11,234 nucleotides of DNA from CAZCBJ01 sp964496705 (lineage in GTDB: Bacteria; Chloroflexota; Anaerolineae; Anaerolineales; Anaerolineaceae): contig CAZCBJ010000121.1 of the NCBI GenBank assembly GCA_964496705.1, forward strand, positions 1-11,234. The letters are read 5' to 3'. The position numbers were made by a program, and so were the translations under genes. Below are positions 5,929-11,234 of the stretch, piece by piece (the first letter of the stretch is position 1; every line of letters begins with the position of its first letter). A model generated the notes under the pieces. The model saw only the letters and a program-made list of their open reading frames with translations, searched no databases and was not told the origin of the DNA.

Positions 5929-6631
5929 GAACGCATTGCAACAGGGCAAAATCGACCTGAAGGGTCAATTCCTGGCAGGTTCGAATTACACTTTTCTGGT
6001 AAACCTTTCCTATGAAGAGAAGGAAATGATCGCGGTGTACAAACCCGTCCGCGGTGAACAACCCCTGTGGGATTTCCCCCAGGGGACGCTCGCCAAGCGC
6101 GAAGTGGCTGCATTTCTGCTCAGTGAAATGCTTGGATGGGAGTTGGTCCCTTCCACCGTGTTTCGCCGCCGCGCTCCTTTGGGCAGAGGCTCACTGCAAA
6201 TTTTTATCGACCACGACCCCGATTATCATTACTTCACTTTCAACGAGCGCGACAAACAACGCCTGCGTCCAGTTGCGGTTTTCGACAATCTGATCAACAA
6301 CGCCGACCGCAAGGGCGGGCATATCCTCCGCGACGAACACGACCATCTGTGGTTGATCGACCACGGTGTATGTTTCCACACCGAAGATAAGCTGCGAACC
6401 GTGATCTGGGATTTCCGCGGCGAAACCCTTCCAGAACACTTGCTGGCCGACCTGCTTAACCTGGTGGAACGGCTGCAGGATAAGGAGCGGGAAGATGTCC
6501 AGAACTTGCGCAAGATGCTCCGCCCGGCTGAAATAGCGGCCATCGGGCGGCGAGCGCGTTTCCTGCTCGACTTTGGAAGGTTTCCAAGCCCCAGCCGCAA
6601 TGTTCGACCTTATCCCTGGCCGCCAATTTAA
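5909..6631 (+). CDS. SCO1664 family protein (TIGR03843-like), distant PI3/4-kinase-like fold
   Basis: A 240-residue protein of the SCO1664 family, which is uncharacterised and has been noted to resemble phosphatidylinositol 3-/4-kinases distantly. Kinase-like elements are visible: VYKPVRGEQPLWDFP (43-57) with a candidate ATP-binding Lys45; GTLAKREVAAFLLSEML (59-75); LVPSTV (79-84); PLGRGSLQIFID (90-101); FDNLINNADRKGGHIL (125-140), resembling a catalytic loop with Asp133; and LWLIDHGVCFH (147-157), where Asp151 would bind metal. An ATG at 5891 adds six residues. The ATG at 5909 is preferred because the upstream one directly abuts its AGGG, whereas GAGGA (5893-5897) lies 11 nt before 5909. It follows the DUF3090 gene and is 17 nt before hom. 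The substrate is unknown; protein, lipid or small-molecule phosphorylation are all open. Confidence 0.82.
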   Translation: MDKSFILNALQQGKIDLKGQFLAGSNYTFLVNLSYEEKEMIAVYKPVRGEQPLWDFPQGTLAKREVAAFLLSEMLGWELVPSTVFRRRAPLGRGSLQIFIDHDPDYHYFTFNERDKQRLRPVAVFDNLINNADRKGGHILRDEHDHLWLIDHGVCFHTEDKLRTVIWDFRGETLPEHLLADLLNLVERLQDKEREDVQNLRKMLRPAEIAAIGRRARFLLDFGRFPSPSRNVRPYPWPPI

Positions 6632-6648
6632 TCATCATGAGGTGAGAG

Positions 6649-7740
6649 ATGCAAAAAGTTTCCCTGGCAATGGTTGGTTTTGGCAACGTTGGGCGCGCCT
6701 TTGTGCGCCTGATCCAGACCAAAGCGGATGAGCTCAGCCGGCAATTTGGTCTTGCATTACGAGTCACCGGGATCGCCACCCGCAGTCACGGCGCAGCCAT
6801 CCATCCGGATGGGATTGACCTTGCCCGGGCTCTCGAATGTGCAGCCCGCGGCGATTCCCTGAACGCGCTTTCTCGCCTGCCCGCGCCTGCCTCGGTATTG
6901 GATTTCATTCGTCAATGCCCGGCGGATGCGCTGCTCGAGAATTCGCCGGTCAACCACCACACCGGCCAGCCGGCAATTGACCATCTGCGCACCGCGCTGG
7001 AATGCGGCATGAACGCCATCACCGCCAACAAAGGCCCGGTGGTGCATGCCCACCGCGAGTTGCTCCAGTTGGCGGCCGAAAGAGGCAAGCGCTTCCTGTT
7101 CGAGTCAGCCGTGATGGACGGCGCGCCCATCTTCTCGCTGTTTCGCGCTCCTCTACCAGCGTTAAACCTGCTTGGATTCGAGGGCATCCTCAATTCTTGC
7201 ACCAATTTCATCATTGGGCTGATGGAAGAGGGGCGCACCTTCGAGGAGGCAGTGCTGGAAGCGCAAAAAATCGGCATCGCCGAGACCGATCCGAGCGCAG
7301 ACATCGATGGCTGGGACGCCGCTATCAAGGTTGCCGCGTTGGTCAGCGNNNNNNNNNNNNNNNNNNNNNNNNNNNNNNNNNNNNNNNNNNNNNNNNNNNT
7401 GGTCAGCGTGCTGATGGGAACCCCGCTGAAACCCCAGCACGTGGATCGGCAGGGTATCCGCAGCATCACCCCGGAGATGATCCAGCAGGCTGCCCGTGAG
7501 GGCAAGCGCTGGAAGTTGATTTGCGAGGCGCGCCGCGAAGGAGACAACCTGATAAGCCGCGTCCGCCCGACGATGGTGTCTGCCGGCTCGCCGTTATACG
7601 CCATCAACGGCACCTCCTCCTTTGTTCAATTCCACACCGACATGCTGCCCGGGTTGGGCATCCTTGAATCGGATCCCGGCCCCGAGACCACCGCTTACGG
7701 TCTGCTGGCCGACCTGATCAACGCACTGAGGGGCATGTGA
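6649..7740 (+). CDS. hom: Homoserine dehydrogenase, interrupted by an assembly gap
   Basis: Reduces aspartate semialdehyde to homoserine with NAD(P)H, the committed step towards threonine and methionine, in the cytoplasm. Visible: the Rossmann motif VGFGNVGRAF (9-18); ITANKGPVV (124-132) with catalytic-region Lys128; FESAVMDGAPIFSL (151-164); GILNSCTNFIIGLMEEG (179-195); and AETDPSADIDGWDAAIK (211-227), giving Asp223 and Lys227, which match the acid and base pair of yeast homoserine dehydrogenase. There is no C-terminal ACT domain, so threonine feedback through ACT is not expected. As given it has 363 codons, but 51 N at 7349-7399 sit between identical 9-base flanks; closing them gives about 343 residues. 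GAGGTGA (6639-6645) lies close upstream of the ATG, 17 nt after the preceding gene. The stop overlaps the folK start by 4 nt. Confidence 0.92.
   Translation: MQKVSLAMVGFGNVGRAFVRLIQTKADELSRQFGLALRVTGIATRSHGAAIHPDGIDLARALECAARGDSLNALSRLPAPASVLDFIRQCPADALLENSPVNHHTGQPAIDHLRTALECGMNAITANKGPVVHAHRELLQLAAERGKRFLFESAVMDGAPIFSLFRAPLPALNLLGFEGILNSCTNFIIGLMEEGRTFEEAVLEAQKIGIAETDPSADIDGWDAAIKVAALVSXXXXXXXXXXXXXXXXXXVSVLMGTPLKPQHVDRQGIRSITPEMIQQAAREGKRWKLICEARREGDNLISRVRPTMVSAGSPLYAINGTSSFVQFHTDMLPGLGILESDPGPETTAYGLLADLINALRGM
7349..7399. other. Assembly gap (51 N) inside hom
   Basis: A run of 51 undetermined bases. The sequence TGGTCAGCG occurs immediately before (7340-7348) and immediately after (7400-7408), in the same reading frame, 60 nt apart. 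This is what an unmerged overlap between two contig ends would look like. The bases are not known, so the 18 affected codons should not be treated as real protein sequence. Confidence 0.97.
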
Positions 7741-8255
7741 GCCTCGACATCCATGAAGGAGTGTATCTGGGGTTGGGCGCCAACCTGGGCGACCGGCAGG
7801 CCAACCTGCGGGCTGCCCTGGCTGCTCTGCCCCCCGCAGTGATCGTTCGCAGGATTTCAAACCTATACGAAACTGCACCGTGGGGATACCGCCACCAACC
7901 CGCTTTTCTCAACCTGGTCGCCGAGGTGGCCACGCAACTCACCCCCCTGGAGCTGCTGGCTTATCTTAAAAATATCGAAACCAGCCTGGGACGCCTCAAG
8001 ACCTTCCGCTACGGCCCGCGCCTGATTGACATGGACATACTGCTCTACGGTCAGACCATCCTCCAACTCGCTGAGCTCAACATTCCGCACCCCGAGATGG
8101 AAGCGCGCGCTTTTGTGCTCGTCCCGCTGGCTGAGCTGGCGCCCCACCTGCTTCACCCACTCACCCATCTGACAATTGCGGAAATGTGCGCCAAGGTGAA
8201 TGCAGACGAGGTGAAACTTTTTCCTACAAATGATCAGCACTGTGCTGATAAGTGA
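7737..8255 (+). CDS. folK: 6-hydroxymethyl-7,8-dihydropterin pyrophosphokinase (HPPK)
   Basis: Transfers pyrophosphate from ATP to 6-hydroxymethyl-7,8-dihydropterin, the step before dihydropteroate synthase in folate synthesis. The 172 residues show the family signature throughout: YLGLGANLGDRQANL (10-24); SNLYETAPWGYRHQPAFLN (41-59), pterin-binding; LKNIETSLGR (77-86); the signature YGPRLIDMDILLYG (92-105) with Asp98 and Asp100 equivalent to the two magnesium ligands; IPHPEMEARAFVLVPL (116-131); and LAPHLLHP (134-141). The start is GTG, overlapping the hom stop in GTGA (7737-7740), with GAGGGG just upstream, so translation is probably coupled to hom. folP follows after 6 nt. No fused partner (folB or folP) is present. 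Confidence 0.95.
   Translation: MSLDIHEGVYLGLGANLGDRQANLRAALAALPPAVIVRRISNLYETAPWGYRHQPAFLNLVAEVATQLTPLELLAYLKNIETSLGRLKTFRYGPRLIDMDILLYGQTILQLAELNIPHPEMEARAFVLVPLAELAPHLLHPLTHLTIAEMCAKVNADEVKLFPTNDQHCADK
8233..8249. repeat. Perfect 17-bp inverted repeat at the end of folK
   Basis: ATCAGCAC T GTGCTGAT is a perfect palindrome with 8-bp arms about one central base. It lies in the last codons of folK, ending 12 nt before the folP start. It is shaped like an operator for a dimeric regulator; as RNA it could form a short hairpin close to the folP ribosome site (GAGG, 8254-8257). Function unknown. Confidence 0.4.
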
Positions 8256-8261
8256 GGCGTT

Positions 8262-9122
8262 ATGGCCAAACTTCTGGAATGGGGACAGCGAACCTACCTG
8301 ATGGGCATCCTCAACATCACTCCCGACAGCTTTTCGGGGGATGGACTGCTGACCCGGGCTGACATACTGACCGCCGCGCGACAGCAAGCCGAGGATTTTC
8401 TGGAAGGCGGTGCAGACATCCTCGATATCGGCGGCGAGTCCACCCGTCCGGGCAGCCGTCCAGTGAGTGCAGAAGAAGAAATGAGCCGGGTGGTGCCGGT
8501 CATCCGTACACTGCGCGCTGCCGGGATTCAGGCAATTCTATCGGTTGACACCTACAAAGCCGCCGTCGCCCAGGCTGCCCTGGACGCGGGGGCTGACTGG
8601 GTCAATGATATCTGGGGGCTGCGCGCCGACGAGTGCATGGCAGACACGTGCGCCCGTTTCGGCGCACCGCTCATCTTGATGCACAACCGCTTGAAACCCG
8701 GAACCTCCGACCTGCAACAGCGGTTGGGTGGCAGGTATGTCGGCGTGGCGTATGATGACCTGATCGAGGATATCAAGCGCGAGCTGCTGGACAGCGTCGC
8801 TCTCGCCCAAGCCGCCGGCATCCCTGACCAACACATCATCCTCGATCCCGGAATCGGTTTTGGGAAAACGGTGGAACACAATCTGGAATTGATCCGGCGC
8901 CTGGACGAGATCAAGGCGCTGGGGTATCCCCTGCTGGCTGGCCCATCGCGCAAATCCTTCATCGGCTACACTCTGGAACTTCCCCCGGATCAGCGTCTTG
9001 AAGGCACAGCCGCTGCGGTGGCCATCTGCATCGCCCGCGGCGCGGACATACTTCGCGTCCATGATGTGCGTTTCATGGCGCGGGTGATCCGCATGACCGA
9101 CGCCATTCTGCGCGGGAGATGA
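8262..9122 (+). CDS. folP: Dihydropteroate synthase
   Basis: Condenses the folK product, dihydropterin pyrophosphate, with p-aminobenzoate to give dihydropteroate; it is the sulfonamide target. The 286 residues form a TIM barrel of normal length with all signature segments: LMGILNITPDSFSGDG (13-28); ADILDIGGESTRPGSRP (51-67); ILSVDTYKAAVAQAALDAGA (92-111) then DWVNDIWGL (112-120); LILMHNR (136-142); HIILDPGIGFGKTVEHNLEL (191-210); LLAGPSRKSFIG (224-235) with the catalytic SRKS; and a terminal block GTAAAVAICIARGADILRVH (249-268). The two loops near the N-terminus that bind substrate look intact, with no insertion of the kind seen in sulfonamide-resistant forms. GAGG lies 4 nt before the ATG. 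It is the last gene before a 149-nt gap and probably ends the operon. Confidence 0.96.
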   Translation: MAKLLEWGQRTYLMGILNITPDSFSGDGLLTRADILTAARQQAEDFLEGGADILDIGGESTRPGSRPVSAEEEMSRVVPVIRTLRAAGIQAILSVDTYKAAVAQAALDAGADWVNDIWGLRADECMADTCARFGAPLILMHNRLKPGTSDLQQRLGGRYVGVAYDDLIEDIKRELLDSVALAQAAGIPDQHIILDPGIGFGKTVEHNLELIRRLDEIKALGYPLLAGPSRKSFIGYTLELPPDQRLEGTAAAVAICIARGADILRVHDVRFMARVIRMTDAILRGR

Positions 9123-9173
9123 TCCTGGCTGCCCAAGTATGGACGCAAGCTCTTCCCGCTGACCAGGATTGGG

Positions 9174-9179
9174 TATAAT
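9174..9179 (+). promoter_or_regulatory. -10 box of the lpd promoter
   Basis: A perfect TATAAT (9174-9179) preceded by TTGGG lies in the 149-nt gap between folP and lpd. No convincing -35 is present at 16-18 nt. If used, transcription would start near 9186 and leave a leader of about 85 nt before the lpd ATG. Confidence 0.5.
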
Positions 9180-9190
9180 GGGAAAAGCGA

Positions 9191-9237
9191 GGGGTTGCCG
9201 CTTTGGCGCCGGCGTCAGGTCAATCGCGTTCAACCCC
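9191..9237 (+). other. Potential stem-loop in the lpd leader
   Basis: GGGGTTG (9191-9197) and CAACCCC (9231-9237) are exact complements enclosing 33 nt that include the palindrome GGCGCC (9205-9210). It would form near the 5' end of the predicted lpd transcript, about 25 nt before the Shine-Dalgarno CGAGGT (9261-9266). It matches no riboswitch class I know and has no following U-run. Confidence 0.35.
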
Positions 9238-9271
9238 GATAACGGAAACTTTTACAATAACGAGGTTGATT

Positions 9272-10669
9272 ATGTCCGATTACGATGTCATGGTCATCGG
9301 TGCCGGTCCGGGTGGATATGTGTGCGCTATCCGCTGCGCACAATTGGGTTTAAAAACCGCCATAATCGAAAAACAATGGCTGGGTGGAGTCTGCCTGAAT
9401 GTCGGCTGCATCCCTTCCAAGGCTCTGCTCAAAAACGCTGAGGTTGCTCATACCCTGCGCGAGCGCGGCAAAGAATTCGGATTTTCATTCGAAAATCTTC
9501 AGCTGGATTACAGCGCAGCAGTCAAACGCTCACGACAGGTGTCCAACCGCCTGACCAAAGGTGTGGGTTTCCTGATGAAAAAGAACAACATCGAGGTGAT
9601 CATGGGCAGCGCCAAAATCAGCGCAGCGGGGCGCGTTTCGGTGACTGCCGGCGATGGAAAAGTGCAGGAATTCCAGACAAAGAACATCGTCATCTCCACT
9701 GGTACATACACCGCGATGCTCCCCGGCGTGAAAGTGGACGGCAAGCGCATTTTGACCTATGAAGAAGCCATCCTGCAGGAAACCCGCCCCGAATCGATGA
9801 TCATCATCGGTGCTGGAGCCATCGGTGCTGAATTTGCCACCGTTTGGTCCTCCTACGGGACGAAAGTTACTCTGGTTGAAATGCTTCCGCGCGTCCTGCC
9901 GCTTGAAGATGAAGAAGTGAGTACTGAGCTGGCCAAAGCCTTCACCAAGCGCGGCATCCAGATTCACACCGAACACCGCGTGCAATCGGTGGAGGCCAGC
10001 GAAAACGGCGTGGTGGTGAAAGTCTCCAGCCATGACGGCGAGAAGACTCTCGAAGCTGAGCAGGCCATGGTCTCCATTGGTTTCAAACCCAATACACGCG
10101 ACATGGGTCTGGAAACAGCGGGGGTTGCATTGAACGAGCGCGGTTTCGTAAAGGTGGACCAGAGAATGGCCACGAATGTCACCGGAATCTGGGCTGTCGG
10201 GGACGTGACTGGCGAGCTGCTGCTGGCGCATGTGGCTTCCGCGCAGGGCGTCGTTTGCGCCGAAAATATTGCCGGCGTGGAAACCATCACCCTCAATTAC
10301 CGCATGATGCCGCGCGCCACCTATTGCCAGCCGCAGGTGGCTTCCTTTGGATACACCGAAGCTCAGGCCAAAGAGCTGGGAGTTGAGATCAAGGTCGGGC
10401 GATTCAACTTTATCGCCAATGGCAAAGCACTCGGTTTGGGAGATTACGCCGGCTGGGTCAAAATCATCACTGACGCAAAATTCGGCGAGATCCTTGGCGC
10501 CCACATGATCGGCCCGGACGTTTCAGAATTGCTCCCCGAGCTCACCCTGGCGCAAAACATGGAACTGACTGCCTCTGAAATTGCGCGCAATGTGCACGCC
10601 CACCCCACCTTGAGCGAAGCACTGATGGAAGCCGCTGAATCGGCTGAAGGTCATTCCATACACATGTGA
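9272..10669 (+). CDS. lpdA: Dihydrolipoamide dehydrogenase (E3)
   Basis: A flavoprotein that reoxidises dihydrolipoyl groups of 2-oxo-acid dehydrogenase complexes or of the glycine cleavage system, passing electrons through a disulfide and FAD to NAD+. The 465 residues show the FAD motif VIGAGPGGY (8-16), the redox-active disulfide CLNVGC (41-46) followed by IPSKALL, a second nucleotide-binding motif IIIGAGAIGAEFA near 175-187, the FAD-contacting block GIWAVGDVTGELLLAHVAS, and the C-terminal dimer-interface HPTLSE with the His444/Glu449 pair. These residues separate lipoamide dehydrogenase from mercuric and glutathione reductases. The ATG is set by GAGG 6 nt upstream; a longer in-frame reading from 9203 has no such support. 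No E1 or E2 gene is adjacent. A GH127 gene follows after 21 nt. Confidence 0.92.
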   Translation: MSDYDVMVIGAGPGGYVCAIRCAQLGLKTAIIEKQWLGGVCLNVGCIPSKALLKNAEVAHTLRERGKEFGFSFENLQLDYSAAVKRSRQVSNRLTKGVGFLMKKNNIEVIMGSAKISAAGRVSVTAGDGKVQEFQTKNIVISTGTYTAMLPGVKVDGKRILTYEEAILQETRPESMIIIGAGAIGAEFATVWSSYGTKVTLVEMLPRVLPLEDEEVSTELAKAFTKRGIQIHTEHRVQSVEASENGVVVKVSSHDGEKTLEAEQAMVSIGFKPNTRDMGLETAGVALNERGFVKVDQRMATNVTGIWAVGDVTGELLLAHVASAQGVVCAENIAGVETITLNYRMMPRATYCQPQVASFGYTEAQAKELGVEIKVGRFNFIANGKALGLGDYAGWVKIITDAKFGEILGAHMIGPDVSELLPELTLAQNMELTASEIARNVHAHPTLSEALMEAAESAEGHSIHM

Positions 10670-10690
10670 TGCTGATTCCCGAGGAAAGCC

Positions 10691-11234
10691 ATGTACACGG
10701 ATAACCGCTCCAGTCCATTTTCCCGGCTGCTCGCCCTGCCAATGGGCAGTGTGACGCTCAACGACGGGTTCTGGGCTCAACGCCAGCAAACCGTCCGCGA
10801 GGTCAGTCTGCGCCACGCATACCTTAAGTTGGAGCAGTCTGGTAACTTTGAAAACTTCAAGCTGGCAATGGGCAGCGCCACGGGCGATTACCACCTGCCC
10901 CTGTTCATGGATTCGGACGTGTATAAATGGCTGGAAGCAGTTGCCCTAGACCTGGGTAACCAGCCAGATGCCGAGTTGGAGCGGATGGCCGATGAGGTCA
11001 TCGACCTGCTCGCTGCAGCCCAGATGCCGGACGGTTACTTGAACAGCTATTATCAGGTGGTGAAACCCGACCAGCGCTGGACCAACCTGGCCAACGATCA
11101 CGAAATGTACTGCGCCGGGCATCTGATCCAGGCTGCCGTCGCCCACCACCGCGCCACAGGTAAAACCAGCCTGCTGCATGTCGCCTGCCGTTTTGCCGAT
11201 CACATCGATTCCATTTTCGGAACGGGCAAGCGCG
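10691..11234 (+). CDS. Glycoside hydrolase family 127 (DUF1680) protein, 3' end cut by window
   Basis: GH127 members are mainly beta-L-arabinofuranosidases that remove arabinose from plant cell-wall glycoproteins and arabinans. The 181 visible residues stay open to the window edge, roughly the first quarter to third of a typical 600-700 residue protein. Visible family blocks: VTLNDGFWAQRQQTVRE (21-37) and NFENFKLAMG (54-63), the typical N-terminal region; DSDVYKWLEAVALDL (76-90); AAAQMPDGYLNSYYQ (113-127); RWTNLANDHEMYCAGHLIQA (133-152), the highly conserved HExYCxGHL-type segment; and ATGKTSLLHVACRFADHI (159-176). The start has GAGGA 5 nt upstream. No signal peptide is apparent, which suggests a cytoplasmic enzyme acting on imported oligosaccharide. 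The catalytic Glu and Cys lie beyond the window, so activity cannot be judged. Confidence 0.88.
   Translation, partial: MYTDNRSSPFSRLLALPMGSVTLNDGFWAQRQQTVREVSLRHAYLKLEQSGNFENFKLAMGSATGDYHLPLFMDSDVYKWLEAVALDLGNQPDAELERMADEVIDLLAAAQMPDGYLNSYYQVVKPDQRWTNLANDHEMYCAGHLIQAAVAHHRATGKTSLLHVACRFADHIDSIFGTGKR

Noticed and set aside
7402..7740. Treating hom as a broken gene or pseudogene
   Set aside because: The frame is kept across the N run, both halves carry normal family sequence, and the flanking repeat explains the gap as an assembly artefact.
9122..9169. ATCCTGG/CCAGGAT pair as an intrinsic terminator of the folP operon
   Set aside because: The loop is 34 nt and no U-tract follows the right arm, so it does not fit an intrinsic terminator.
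9203..9271. N-terminal extension of lpdA
   Set aside because: It lacks a ribosome site, overlaps the predicted leader stem, and the FAD motif is at its usual distance from the ATG at 9272.
9530..10504. Long minus-strand open frame (324 codons) opposite lpdA
   Set aside because: The translated sequence is His/Phe/Gly-rich and resembles no protein; the sense strand is a full-length dihydrolipoamide dehydrogenase.

Overview
The window looks like a contig from a draft or metagenome-derived genome of an anaerobic bacterium of the phylum Chloroflexota, most likely class Anaerolineae. The clues are the adjacent DUF3090 and SCO1664-family genes (known mainly from Actinobacteria and Chloroflexi), a rubrerythrin, a GH127-type sugar hydrolase, GC-rich coding sequence with some GTG and TTG starts, and a run of N that marks a scaffold join. 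The lineage is an inference from gene content. No mobile element, CRISPR array, rRNA or tRNA gene was seen, and no stretch over 300 bases lacks a gene.

Left part (1-3000). A bactofilin gene, cut by the window edge, runs leftward. Diverging from it is a SAM-dependent methyltransferase gene; the two promoters appear to share one -35 position. The methyltransferase converges on a leftward two-gene unit, an extended-SDR sugar-nucleotide epimerase/dehydratase followed by a diverged PlsC-like acyltransferase, and the two converging genes overlap by 4 nt at their stop codons. This part is themed on cell envelope and surface.

Middle (3000-5300). A rubrerythrin (peroxide defence) gene diverges from the epimerase, and an L-lactate permease gene follows it. 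An imperfect 14-bp inverted repeat fills the junction and covers the permease start region.

Right part (5300-9122). A tightly packed rightward operon reads DUF3090 protein, SCO1664-family kinase-like protein, homoserine dehydrogenase, folK and folP, with gaps of -4 to about 54 nt. It joins two uncharacterised conserved proteins to the branch point of threonine/methionine synthesis and to two consecutive steps of folate synthesis. The homoserine dehydrogenase gene contains 51 N flanked on both sides by the same 9 bases, in frame; closing the gap on that repeat restores a normal-looking protein.

End (9123-11234). A promoter and a structured leader precede a dihydrolipoamide dehydrogenase gene, followed 21 nt later by the 5' part of a GH127 (DUF1680) gene that runs off the window.

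No clearly new multi-gene system is visible. The best leads are the uncharacterised DUF3090/SCO1664 pair in its metabolic operon, the duplicated start region of the SCO1664 gene, and several inverted repeats at gene junctions.
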